A DNA stretch of 64,000 nt from Lachnospiraceae bacterium (GTDB lineage: Bacteria; Bacillota_A; Clostridia; Lachnospirales; Lachnospiraceae): the NCBI GenBank assembly GCA_016287765.1, contig JAEEWS010000011.1, positions 1 through 64,000 on the forward strand. The letters are read 5' to 3'. Below the pieces are notes generated by a model. It was not told where the DNA came from. It saw only the letters and a list, made by a program, of their open reading frames with translations, and did no database searches. Every line of letters begins with the position of its first letter. Position 1 is the stretch's first letter. Positions 23,312-32,020 of the stretch are shown piece by piece. A program made the position numbers and the translations under genes.

Positions 23312-25552
23312 ATGCAGAAGAAAGATACAGATCACGAGGAAGAGATCCTCGAGGAGAAAAAGCATCACCACGAAGATGATGATGACCATTGCGACTGTCA
23401 CGACCATGACCATGAGCATCATGAACATCATCACCACCATGATGAAGATGATGACGACCATTGCGACTGTCACGACCATGACCATGAGCATCATGAACAT
23501 CATCACCACCATGATGAAGATGATGACGACCATTGCGACTGTCACGACCATGACCATGAGCATCACGAACATCATCACCACCATGATGAAGACGATGACG
23601 AATGCGGTTGCGGTTGCGGCTGCCATCACCATCACCACGAAGAAGATGAAGAAGAGAAGGGTCCTAAGGCCGAGATCATACGCATCATAATTTCAGCTGT
23701 AATAATGGTTGCCCTCCTGATCGCAGGCTCCAAGATGCCTTCCGCTCTCTTATATACTCTTGTGGGCATTGCCTACGTTGTGATAGCCTATGATATAATT
23801 TATGAAGCACTTACAGGACTTTTCAAGGGTCATCTGCTGGATGAAAACTTCCTTATGACGGTCGCATCCATAGGCGCTCTCATTCTCGGAGAGTATCCCG
23901 AAAGCATCGCTGTAATGATCTTCTACCGTCTGGGTGAGCTTTTCGAAGAATATGCCGTAGGTAAGAGCCGTGCCAACATCAAGGCTCTCATGGACATACG
24001 CCCTGATTACGCAAATATAGAGGAAGACGGCGAGCTTAAAAGGGTAAAGCCTCAGTCGGTCCGCAAGGGATCGGTGATAGTGGTTCAGCCCGGCGAAAGA
24101 GTTCCCATTGACGGTAAAGTAATATCCGGACATTCTTCTCTGGATACAGCCGCTCTCACCGGAGAAAGCCTTCCCATTGAAGTAGCCGAAGGAGACGAGG
24201 TTCTCAGCGGTTCCATCAATCTTAACGGCATTATAAAACTGGAAACCACAAAGAAATTCTCGGATTCTGCTCTTTCCAGGATCCTTACCCTGGTTCGCGA
24301 GGCAAGTTCCAGAAAGACCCGTTCCGAAAACTTCATTAAGAAATTTGCAAGAGTCTACACTCCCATCGTTTGCGGTGCGGCGGTACTCCTTGTGGCTATC
24401 CCCACGATCATAAACCTTATTATGGGTAACGATCCCGACCTTCACACCTGGGTTTACAGAGCTCTTTCCTTCCTTTGCGTGAGTTGCCCCTGTGCACTGG
24501 TCATCAGTATTCCTTTAAGCTTCTTTGCAGGTATCGGCTGTGCGGGTAAGAACGGTATCCTGGTCAAGGGTTCCGGTTACATTGAAGCTCTTGCAAAGGC
24601 AAAGACCTTTGTATTTGATAAGACAGGAACCATGACCAAGGGTGTCTTCGAAGTAGTGGGTATCCACCACAGCGAAATGCCCGAGGAAAAGCTTATAGAG
24701 CTGGCCGCTTATGCAGAGAGTGCCTCCTCCCATCCTATTGCAAAAAGCATCATAAAAGCATATAATAAGCCGATAGACCGCGATCTCGTGGAAAGCGTGG
24801 ACGAGGTAGGCGGTAACGGTATCATCGCAGGCCTTAAGCTTGAAGGCATCTTTAAAGACCTTGAAAAGCCCTGGGTAGCTGTAGGTAACGAAAAACTCAT
24901 GAACCGTGTGGGCGTTGAAGCCATTCCCTGCCATCATGCGGGAACCATTGTTCATGTGGCTGTCAACGGAAGATATGCCGGACACATCCTTATCACGGAC
25001 GTTGTTAAGGAGACTGCGGCAGATGCCATCCGCCATCTGAACAAACTGGGTATAAACGATACGGTCATGCTTACGGGCGACGCCAAAAATGTGGCTGACA
25101 ACGTAGCAAAACAGCTGGGCATCTCCTCCTACTATGCGGAGCTTCTTCCCGGCGACAAGGTAGCCAGGGTGGAGGAACTGATCGATAAGAAAGCAACTCC
25201 TGCCTCATCTGTTGCCTTTGTTGGTGACGGCATAAACGATGCTCCGGTTCTCTCCCGTGCGGATGTGGGTATCGCCATGGGCGGACTGGGCAGCGATGCG
25301 GCCATTGAGGCTGCTGATGTGGTCCTTATGGATGACGATCCGGACAAGCTGTCTCTGGCCGTAAAAATTGCAAGAAAGACACTCAGGATAGCCCATGAAA
25401 ACATTTACTTTGCCATAGGCGTTAAGCTCCTCTGCCTGATCCTTACAGCAACGGGTATCACAGGCATGTGGCTGGCCATCTTCGCCGACGTCGGAGTTAT
25501 GGCACTGGCGGTCCTTAATGCCATGAGAGCACTCAGGATCAGACAAAAATAA
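23312..25552 (+). CDS. zntA: P1B-type heavy-metal ATPase with histidine-rich repeat domain
   Basis: The 746-residue protein has the P-type ATPase motifs TGESLPIEV, the metal-binding CPC in SCPCALVIS, the phosphorylated Asp in VFDKTGTMTKG, SSHPIAKS, and GDGINDAPVLS. CPC with a late KLLCLILTATGITGMWLA helix fits Zn2+/Cd2+/Co2+ exporters. The usual N-terminal CxxC ferredoxin-like domain is replaced by about 110 residues rich in His, Asp and Cys, including three 24-residue repeats and a CGCGCGC cluster. The ATG at 23312 has GGAGGG nine bases upstream; an open frame further left is not needed. The ArsR gene follows. Confidence 0.9.
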   Translation: MQKKDTDHEEEILEEKKHHHEDDDDHCDCHDHDHEHHEHHHHHDEDDDDHCDCHDHDHEHHEHHHHHDEDDDDHCDCHDHDHEHHEHHHHHDEDDDECGCGCGCHHHHHEEDEEEKGPKAEIIRIIISAVIMVALLIAGSKMPSALLYTLVGIAYVVIAYDIIYEALTGLFKGHLLDENFLMTVASIGALILGEYPESIAVMIFYRLGELFEEYAVGKSRANIKALMDIRPDYANIEEDGELKRVKPQSVRKGSVIVVQPGERVPIDGKVISGHSSLDTAALTGESLPIEVAEGDEVLSGSINLNGIIKLETTKKFSDSALSRILTLVREASSRKTRSENFIKKFARVYTPIVCGAAVLLVAIPTIINLIMGNDPDLHTWVYRALSFLCVSCPCALVISIPLSFFAGIGCAGKNGILVKGSGYIEALAKAKTFVFDKTGTMTKGVFEVVGIHHSEMPEEKLIELAAYAESASSHPIAKSIIKAYNKPIDRDLVESVDEVGGNGIIAGLKLEGIFKDLEKPWVAVGNEKLMNRVGVEAIPCHHAGTIVHVAVNGRYAGHILITDVVKETAADAIRHLNKLGINDTVMLTGDAKNVADNVAKQLGISSYYAELLPGDKVARVEELIDKKATPASSVAFVGDGINDAPVLSRADVGIAMGGLGSDAAIEAADVVLMDDDPDKLSLAVKIARKTLRIAHENIYFAIGVKLLCLILTATGITGMWLAIFADVGVMALAVLNAMRALRIRQK
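23372..23587 (+). repeat. Three in-frame 72-bp tandem repeats (His/Asp-rich)
   Basis: Units begin at 23372, 23444 and 23516, with a partial fourth at 23588. They are nearly identical at DNA level and encode E-D-D-D-D-H-C-D-C-H followed by alternating D-H, E-H-H and H-H-H-H-H-D. Such high DNA identity suggests recent expansion by slippage or unequal recombination. Confidence 0.9.
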
Positions 25553-25590
25553 GGCCCGGGTACAAAATAAGGGCCGGATACGGATAAAAA

Positions 25591-25887
25591 ATGAAAGACA
25601 GTAATGCATCGGAAAATACTCTATACGATCTGGCCGAGCTCTTTAAATACTTCGGCGATTCAACAAGAATAAGAATTCTTTATGCCCTCTTTGAAGGTGA
25701 GCTTTGCGTTAATGATATTGCAGAAAAACTCAGTATGACACCATCGGCAGTTTCCCACCAGCTTAAATTTCTTAAGACCGGGAAACTCATTACTTCCAGA
25801 AGAGACGGTAAATCCATTTACTACTCTCTGGCCGATGACCACGTGCGTTCCATCATAAACCTTGGCATCGAACACGTTTGCGAATAA
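25591..25887 (+). CDS. ArsR/SmtB-family metal sensor, alpha5-type
   Basis: The 98 residues have the winged helix LAELFKYFGDSTRIRILYAL, then CVNDIAEKLSMTPSAVSHQL and SRRDGKSIYYSLAD. The last helix carries D-x-H-x10-H-x2-E (DDHVRSIINLGIEHVCE), the alpha5 site found in zinc sensors such as CzrA and SmtB. The alpha3N cysteine pair of CadC is absent. Zinc would release it from DNA and allow expression of the ATPase 38 bases upstream. It ends just before ispE. Confidence 0.88.
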   Translation: MKDSNASENTLYDLAELFKYFGDSTRIRILYALFEGELCVNDIAEKLSMTPSAVSHQLKFLKTGKLITSRRDGKSIYYSLADDHVRSIINLGIEHVCE

Positions 25888-25912
25888 AACTGCCTACTTC
25901 AAAAGGAGTATC

Positions 25913-26803
25913 ATGAACAAGACATTTAATGCTTATGCAAAGCTTAACCTTTTACTGGACATAATCAAAAAAAGAGAGGACGGTTATCATGACATCTCAT
26001 CGGTCATGCAAAGCATATCTCTTCACGACGAGATAAACATCGATATCTCTCCTTCAAAACAAAATGAGATCAAAGTCTCCTGCTTAAATGCGGGAGACTT
26101 TTCGTCTGTAAAATGGGACGAGTCCAACCTGGTTTACAAGGCTGCGGCTCTTCTTCTCACTGACTGCGGTCAAACTCTCAAGTCCCCCGTAAGCATCAAT
26201 ATTTCGGTCAAAAAGAACATTCCCGCAGGTGCGGGCATGGGTGGCGGAAGCGCGGACGCCGCAGCTGTTCTTAAGGGCCTGAACGAGCTTTTGGGCCTTG
26301 AGCTGTCCGTTGAAAAGCTCTGCGAACTGGGCAAGCGCCTGGGTGCTGATGTTCCTTTTTGTATTGTGGGAGGAACTGCCCTTTGCGAAGGCATAGGAGA
26401 ACGCATCACTTCCCTTCCTTCACCGGGCGAAGTCCCCTGTGTCATCTTAAAGCCCGAGATCTCCCTAAGCACCAAGGAGATATATGACATTACAGACACT
26501 TACCTAGATCTTCCGGGTCATCCGGATACAGCCCAAATGATAGCTGCTCTGAATTCAAACGACCGTAATGCATTTACCAAAGCCTGTGGAAATTTCATGG
26601 AGCCCGCCGCAATAAAGCTCTGTCCGGGTATCAATGGCCTTAAAAAGATGCTCACCGATGCGGGAGCTTCTTTGGCTATGATGACCGGAAGCGGTTCCGC
26701 AGTCTTCGGCCTGTTTACCGATGAAAAAGCCGCAAAAAAAGCCTTTGAAGAGATCACTCCTTCAAAGGCCGAAAAATTTATTTCATTCTTTTTTGTTGAT
26801 TGA
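25913..26803 (+). CDS. ispE: 4-diphosphocytidyl-2-C-methyl-D-erythritol kinase
   Basis: The GHMP kinase signature PAGAGMGGGSADAAAVLKGL is complete, the N-terminus AYAKLNLLLDIIKKREDGYH is typical of IspE, and the C-terminal glycine motif is MMTGSGSAVFG. The enzyme phosphorylates CDP-methylerythritol in the MEP isoprenoid pathway. AAAGGAG precedes the ATG at 25913; the frame is open earlier but overlaps arsR. The 296-residue length is normal. It converges with the EAL gene and overlaps its end by 26 bases. Confidence 0.93.
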   Translation: MNKTFNAYAKLNLLLDIIKKREDGYHDISSVMQSISLHDEINIDISPSKQNEIKVSCLNAGDFSSVKWDESNLVYKAAALLLTDCGQTLKSPVSINISVKKNIPAGAGMGGGSADAAAVLKGLNELLGLELSVEKLCELGKRLGADVPFCIVGGTALCEGIGERITSLPSPGEVPCVILKPEISLSTKEIYDITDTYLDLPGHPDTAQMIAALNSNDRNAFTKACGNFMEPAAIKLCPGINGLKKMLTDAGASLAMMTGSGSAVFGLFTDEKAAKKAFEEITPSKAEKFISFFFVD

Positions 26804-27728
26804 CGCTTTCCAAAAGCTGTTCAAAATATTCCGCGCTGATGGGACGGTCAAAGTAAAAGCCCTGAGCCACAAAGCAGTTATTATCCTTTAAGAGCTTTAC
26901 GTCTTCGGGTGTTTCAACACCTTCCACCACACATTCCATACCAAGATCTCTCACCATGCTGATTATATGGCAGAGCATCAGATGTTCGCTGGAGCCTTCC
27001 CTCTCCGCTTCGTGAAGAAGGCTCTTGTCTATCTTAAGCACATTCCAGGGAAGGTCGCTTATCAGCTTCAAGGAAGAATAACCTGTTCCGAAATCATCCA
27101 CCGCGGTGCTTATGCCCACGTCTCTCAATCCCAGCACCAGATCCTTAAGTTCATCAAATCCAAGCTCTGTGGAAGTCTCCGTAAGCTCTATCTGTATATA
27201 GGAATGAGGGATCCTGTACTTGTCCACGATCTCCACGATACGTTCCAGCAACCTGTCCTGACCCACGTTTATCCTGGAAAGGTTAACGGATACCTGGACC
27301 ACATTTTTTCCCTCATCCAGCCATCTTCTCATGTCCATGCAAACATGCTCCAGCATGTAAAAATCCAGTTTCTCTATCTTGGAGCTCTGTTCCAGGATAG
27401 GTATAAAATTGTCGGGAGAGATCACCTGATCATTATGGACCCAACGGCAAAGAGCTTCCGCACCGTTGGGCTCATAGGTCTTAAGGTTCACCTTAGGCTG
27501 ATAAAACACCTTAAACTCATTGTTTTTAACCGCATCCTCAAACAGCTCTTCCACATTATTCTTGTCTATGATAGCCTTACCGTCTCTCTTGCTGCTGTCT
27601 CCGTATCTGAGCTTTGAATAGACATTTGCCACCTCCATCCGGAGTTCACTGGCCTTGGAAGCTGTTTCCGCATTTTGTTCAAGTTCATTCAGAAGTTCTT
27701 CTATTCTCTTGATACTATCACTGATCAT
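26778..27728 (-). CDS. EAL-domain c-di-GMP phosphodiesterase
   Basis: After about 60 helical residues, an EAL domain fills the rest of 316 residues. It has EALCRW (the EAL signature), VSVNLS, the metal-binding IELTETST, VDDFGTGYSSLKLI, LKIDKSLL, and EGVETPEDVKLL. All of the main catalytic residues appear intact, so hydrolysis of c-di-GMP is expected. Its start overlaps the end of the membrane sensor gene by 11 bases, so the two are made together and may form one signalling unit. No membrane segment is present. Confidence 0.9.
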   Translation of the reverse strand: MISDSIKRIEELLNELEQNAETASKASELRMEVANVYSKLRYGDSSKRDGKAIIDKNNVEELFEDAVKNNEFKVFYQPKVNLKTYEPNGAEALCRWVHNDQVISPDNFIPILEQSSKIEKLDFYMLEHVCMDMRRWLDEGKNVVQVSVNLSRINVGQDRLLERIVEIVDKYRIPHSYIQIELTETSTELGFDELKDLVLGLRDVGISTAVDDFGTGYSSLKLISDLPWNVLKIDKSLLHEAEREGSSEHLMLCHIISMVRDLGMECVVEGVETPEDVKLLKDNNCFVAQGFYFDRPISAEYFEQLLESVNQQKRMK

Positions 27729-29919
27729 CCGAATTTACCTCAAGTTGGGGAATGACCACAGAACACCAGGTCTCTCCTTTTCCAACCTTTATAACATTTA
27801 TTACACCGTTCATTCTCTTAACCACTCTTGCAATACTGAGCAGCTTAAGTTCGGAGGCACCGACTCCATCCACCATCTTTGCTTCTTCTATATCATTTTC
27901 AAGCAGGTCTTTGAGCCTGTTGCCTTCTTTTTCTGTCAACAGCCTGTTGCCCTTGACATTTATGGACAGGGAAGTGGCGTAGTTGCTCTTCCTGCTGTCA
28001 AAATATATGGCTGTTTCACCTTCATTGTCCTCATCGGACATGGCAAGTAAAATGTTTTCCGTAAGCCTTCTTATGCTGTTGGAATCTCCGAACAGTACGG
28101 ATGGCATTCCGGAAGCGGCGCTGACCGACATCTTATCCGCAAGTCCCGGATGTATCCTCTGCATATCTTCTCTCAACGATATGATCAGTTTCTCAACGCT
28201 GTAAACGCCTTCTTTTATTTGGGCTGACATATCGCTGCCCTCATTGTAATTTGTGAAATCATCGGTACGTGAGACTATGTCGTAACAGAAGCCGATAAAT
28301 TTGCCCGCAAATTCTCTTAAAGCGTCGGAATTACCAAGCTTACGCACTCTCTCGCCCTCAGCTGCCATTCTTCTTGCTTCTTCGCCGATCTCATTGTGGT
28401 ACTCGGATATCTTTTCCAGCTCTTCTCTTGCCTGCTTCAGCTTGTTCCTGTTCTGAAGGCTGCGGCGAAAATTACCGAAGGCAACGATCTCAAGTATCTT
28501 AGAAACATAGATGGCATGCTGTTGTGCATCCTCTTTATTCAATATGCATTCTTCAGGTATCTTAAAGATGGTGGAGCCTATCACTCTGTCATTCAGCATG
28601 ATAAAGCTGGCACTTTCGTCTTCTCTCAGCGCATTCACATCCACAAGGCCGTGATTTGTCTTTCCCACAAGTACTGTACCCCTGGAATCCGCAACTATAA
28701 CATTTACTCCAAAGGAATTCTTATAATAGCCGTTGATGTATTTAAGCATATCCATGCTCACCAGATCGGTGATCACCGCAGAATCCAAAAACTCTCTTGT
28801 ATCCGTTGTAGCCAGATCAAGCCTATCCATAATGGAATCCATGGCCTCGGAGATTATCTTCATTTCTATGGGATCTCCGATCTCATCATTACCCTCATAG
28901 GAAACCATTTCCTTACCTGTCTCGGCAGCTTTCTTAATGCTGTTGGTCATTCTGATTATGGGCTCCGCAACCTGATCTGCTATCTTTCTTGATCTTATCT
29001 TTACAATGAAGATGGAGATAAGAAGGCATTCAGCCAGCAAAACGATCAGCAATATAGGTGTATCCATGTAATCCTTGTAGGGGAAGCCTATGCATATGCT
29101 CCAGCCGGGTGTTTCCGAGATCGGAGCATAGCTCAGATAATAAAACGTCCCATTAAGCCTTATGGTGGCAGAACCCGTTTCACCGTTGAGCATCCTCTTC
29201 TCCACCTGGGCAATGGGCTCATAAGAGCTGTCCGTTTCACTGTTTATAATATTGTTGTTTTTATTGTAAACCAACTCCATATCACTGGCAGACACTGTCG
29301 TTCCCTGACTGTCAATGATATACATTATGGTATTTTTGCTGATATCCGCTCCTTCAATGATATTATGCAGGAACATGGGATTAATGGAGATGAATACCAC
29401 ACCCGCTATCTCTCCGCCCAGTTCTCCGTCTTTCCAAAGAGGTGCCGCACCTATGATGGCCAGCTGTCCGTCGGTTCTAGAAGTAACGGGTTCCTGGATA
29501 TATGTCTTGCCTTTCATGGCCTGGATAAAGTATTCTCTGTCACCTCTGTATATGGGTTCTTCGTCCATATCCGAAAAGCCGTCGGTGTTGATGATCTTGC
29601 TTCTTACAAGACCATACTCCTTACAAATGGCGCTGAGCACCTCTTCTTTTTCTTCCACAGAAACCTTCTCATCGGAAAGCAAAGGAATGGCGCCAATGTT
29701 CTTAACTATGTTTTTATAAGACTGCAAAGCCCAGTAAACTCTGTCGGAAGCAAGTCCCACAGCTACATCAAAATCTCTGCTGTTTGCACTGTATTGCCCG
29801 GTAACAAGCACAAAAACACTGATAATCGATACAGACACGACTATCAGGCTCATGATCTTGTTAAAAGATGTACTTATTATGTCCGATATGGATTTATCAG
29901 ATCTGCTGTTTTTCTTCAT
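27718..29919 (-). CDS. dCache-type membrane sensor with degenerate kinase-like C-terminus
   Basis: From the ATG at 29919 the protein has 733 residues. A first membrane helix (IMSLIVVSVSIISVFVLVTG) is followed by a double-Cache extracellular domain of about 250 residues (YRGDREYFIQAMKGKTYIQE, AIIGAAPLW, PGWSICIGFPYKDYMDTP). A second helix (ILLIVLLAECLLISIFIV) and a HAMP-like linker come next. The cytoplasmic part has a GAF/PAS-like region, a coiled coil and a C-terminal segment resembling a HATPase (NILLAMSD, GVGASELKLLSIARVVKRM). A clear phosphoacceptor His box and intact N and G boxes are not seen, so kinase activity is doubtful. It probably controls the coupled EAL protein. Confidence 0.7.
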   Translation of the reverse strand: MKKNSRSDKSISDIISTSFNKIMSLIVVSVSIISVFVLVTGQYSANSRDFDVAVGLASDRVYWALQSYKNIVKNIGAIPLLSDEKVSVEEKEEVLSAICKEYGLVRSKIINTDGFSDMDEEPIYRGDREYFIQAMKGKTYIQEPVTSRTDGQLAIIGAAPLWKDGELGGEIAGVVFISINPMFLHNIIEGADISKNTIMYIIDSQGTTVSASDMELVYNKNNNIINSETDSSYEPIAQVEKRMLNGETGSATIRLNGTFYYLSYAPISETPGWSICIGFPYKDYMDTPILLIVLLAECLLISIFIVKIRSRKIADQVAEPIIRMTNSIKKAAETGKEMVSYEGNDEIGDPIEMKIISEAMDSIMDRLDLATTDTREFLDSAVITDLVSMDMLKYINGYYKNSFGVNVIVADSRGTVLVGKTNHGLVDVNALREDESASFIMLNDRVIGSTIFKIPEECILNKEDAQQHAIYVSKILEIVAFGNFRRSLQNRNKLKQAREELEKISEYHNEIGEEARRMAAEGERVRKLGNSDALREFAGKFIGFCYDIVSRTDDFTNYNEGSDMSAQIKEGVYSVEKLIISLREDMQRIHPGLADKMSVSAASGMPSVLFGDSNSIRRLTENILLAMSDEDNEGETAIYFDSRKSNYATSLSINVKGNRLLTEKEGNRLKDLLENDIEEAKMVDGVGASELKLLSIARVVKRMNGVINVIKVGKGETWCSVVIPQLEVNSDDQ

Positions 29920-30004
29920 ATTAAGCCCCATAAAGAAAATATCAATAGATTTTAAGCCCATAAAATCTAAAATATATCTTAACAAATTATTTGTTCTAAA
30001 ACAA

Positions 30005-30043
30005 CAAAAAAACCGTATGTTAAACAAATATTAACATACGGTT
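30005..30043 (-). terminator. Terminator of the clpX transcription unit
   Basis: AACCGTATGTTAA and TTAACATACGGTT form a 13-bp perfect stem; on the minus strand seven T follow. It lies about 50 bases past the clpX stop. Confidence 0.85.
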
Positions 30044-30044
30044 C

Positions 30045-30096
30045 TAAAATTTGTAATTGATCTAGTACATCGGTTTTAAAATTTGTAATTGATCTA
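30045..30096. repeat. 20-bp direct repeat spanning the clpX stop codon
   Basis: TAAAATTTGTAATTGATCTA occurs at 30045-30064 and 30077-30096, a 32-bp period. The right copy contains the clpX TAG. The CGGTT before each copy also matches, so a local duplication of about 32 bp is likely. Confidence 0.75.
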
Positions 30097-31389
30097 TGCT
30101 CCGACCTTTTTCTTCTTTTCAGGTCTCACTTCATAGATGGGTTTTTCGCCCTTTTCCACTGTTTCCTTGGTCACTATGCATTTCAAAATGGATGTATCCG
30201 AAGGAATGTCATACATGGTATCAAGAAGGATCTTCTCGATTATGGATCGTAAGCCTCTCGCGCCTGTCTTTAACTCAAGCGCCTCCTTAGCGATCTCTTT
30301 CAGAGCCGCATCCTCGAATTCAAGCTCTACGCCGTCAAGTTCGAACAAAGCGCTGTACTGCTTGATAAGAGCATTCTTGGGCTCTTTGAGTATTCTGATG
30401 AGTGTTCTTTCGTCAAGCTTGTCAAGAGCCACATTTACGGGAACACGACCAATGAATTCCGGAATCAGTCCGAACTTCATCAGATCCTCGGGAGTCGATT
30501 TCCTAAACAGATCGCCGATGTTATATTCGTCATTGTCAAGGATCTGAGCATTAAAGCCGATGGCCTTTTTACCGATCCTTTGTTTAATGATCGTCTCTAA
30601 TCCGTCAAAAGCTCCTCCGCAGATAAACAGGATGTTTGTTGTATCTATACGGATAAACTCCTGATTCGGATGTTTTCTTCCTCCCTGAGGAGGAACGGAG
30701 GCTATAGTGCCTTCCAATATCTTTAAAAGAGCCTGCTGAACGCCTTCCCCGGATACATCTCTTGTAATGGACACATTCTCACCCTTCTTGCTGATCTTGT
30801 CTATCTCATCGATGTAAACGATACCGTACTCAGCTTTCTCAACATCATAATCGGCCGCCTGTATCAGCTTTAAGAGAATATTTTCAACGTCCTCTCCCAC
30901 ATATCCCGCCTCTGTCAGCGTGGTGGCATCGGCTATGGCGAAGGGTACGTTCAAAAGCTTTGCCAGAGTCTGGGCAAGATAGGTCTTACCCGAACCTGTG
31001 GGTCCGATCAAAAGTATGTTGCTCTTCTGAAGTTCAACATCCGATTTCGTTTCGAACAGTATTTTTTTGTAATGATTGTAAACGGCTACAGAAAGAACTT
31101 TTTTAGCATCATCCTGGCCTATAACGTAATCATCGAGAAAGTTCTTTATCTCTCTGGGTTTCAGAAGATTGATGTGTTCCTCCCAACCGTGTCCGCGTTT
31201 TTTACCGTCAGAACTCTTTTCGGCATCGGGAAAAGGAATCTCATCATCATCGTCATCTACGATCTCCGCACAGAGATTGACACATTCCGAGCATATATAT
31301 ACGTTGGGCTCAAGGCCTGAGAAAAGTCTGACTCCGTCCTCAGCCGTCCTTCCGCAGAAGGCGCATCGTACATTATCTGATTTTGCCAC
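30094..31389 (-). CDS. clpX: ATP-dependent protease ATPase subunit ClpX
   Basis: The N-terminal zinc finger has four cysteines (Cys9, Cys12, Cys33, Cys36) and is followed by the AAA+ domain. That domain has Walker [13 protein letters not shown], Walker [12 protein letters not shown], sensor and arginine-finger segments [14 protein letters not shown], and the ClpP-docking IGF loop ([10 protein letters not shown]). ClpX unfolds substrates and feeds them to ClpP. It is 26 bases downstream of clpP, the usual tig-clpP-clpX order. A short acidic linker ([12 protein letters not shown]) lies between the domains. Confidence 0.97.
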   Translation of the reverse strand: MAKSDNVRCAFCGRTAEDGVRLFSGLEPNVYICSECVNLCAEIVDDDDDEIPFPDAEKSSDGKKRGHGWEEHINLLKPREIKNFLDDYVIGQDDAKKVLSVAVYNHYKKILFETKSDVELQKSNILLIGPTGSGKTYLAQTLAKLLNVPFAIADATTLTEAGYVGEDVENILLKLIQAADYDVEKAEYGIVYIDEIDKISKKGENVSITRDVSGEGVQQALLKILEGTIASVPPQGGRKHPNQEFIRIDTTNILFICGGAFDGLETIIKQRIGKKAIGFNAQILDNDEYNIGDLFRKSTPEDLMKFGLIPEFIGRVPVNVALDKLDERTLIRILKEPKNALIKQYSALFELDGVELEFEDAALKEIAKEALELKTGARGLRSIIEKILLDTMYDIPSDTSILKCIVTKETVEKGEKPIYEVRPEKKKKVGA

Positions 31390-31414
31390 TTTCTACCCCT
31401 TTCGGTATTATAAG

Positions 31415-31996
31415 CTATCTGCTTGTGACGATCTTATCAACAAGTCCGTATCTGACTGCTTCTTCAGCCGTCATGAAGTTATCTCTCTCTGTATCCCTTG
31501 CGATCTCTTCCACCGTCTTGCCTGTGTTGTCTGCAAGGATCTCATTCAATCTCTTTCTGATGGCAAGGATGTGCTCTGCCGCAATGTTGATCTCGGTAGC
31601 CTGACCCTGCGCACCGCCGGAGGGCTGATGGATCATTACCTCTGCATTGGGAAGGATGTAACGCTTTCCCTTGGTTCCTCCCGCAAGGAGGAAGGATGCC
31701 ATGCTGGCAGCCATACCTATGCATATGGTAGAAACATCACACTTAATGAAGTTCATAGTGTCATAGATAGCCATTCCTGCGGTGATAACACCACCGGGAG
31801 AGTTGATATAAAGGGAAATATCCTTCTTGGGATCCTCCGCTTCAAGGAAAAGGAGCTGTGCAACCACCAGGCTGGCGGTTGTCTCGTTTACTTCTTCTCC
31901 GAGGAAAATGATCCTGTCCTTTAAAAGACGGGAATAGATATCATAAGAGCGTTCACCTTTACTGGTTTGTTCAATGACATACGGTACTAAGCTCAT
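31415..31996 (-). CDS. clpP: ATP-dependent Clp protease proteolytic subunit
   Basis: The 193 residues contain the catalytic triad in the expected places: Ser98 in GMAASMASF, His123 in MIHQPSGG and Asp172 in RDTERDNFM. The N-terminus [20 protein letters not shown] matches the mature start of Firmicute ClpP1 proteins. It assembles into a 14-mer chamber with ClpX or ClpC. It follows tig and precedes clpX. Confidence 0.97.
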   Translation of the reverse strand: MSLVPYVIEQTSKGERSYDIYSRLLKDRIIFLGEEVNETTASLVVAQLLFLEAEDPKKDISLYINSPGGVITAGMAIYDTMNFIKCDVSTICIGMAASMASFLLAGGTKGKRYILPNAEVMIHQPSGGAQGQATEINIAAEHILAIRKRLNEILADNTGKTVEEIARDTERDNFMTAEEAVRYGLVDKIVTSR

Positions 31997-32020
31997 ATTG
32001 TCTCCTTTCCTGAAAAGACA

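Noticed and set aside
23350..23640. Regularly spaced repeats that could suggest a CRISPR array or an antisense methionine-rich protein
   Set aside because: The repeats are in frame with the ATPase gene, directly contiguous without spacers, and the antisense frame is a shadow of histidine codons.
23750..25404. Several long antisense frames across the metal ATPase
   Set aside because: They are shadows of a highly conserved coding sequence, with no start signals or recognisable domains.
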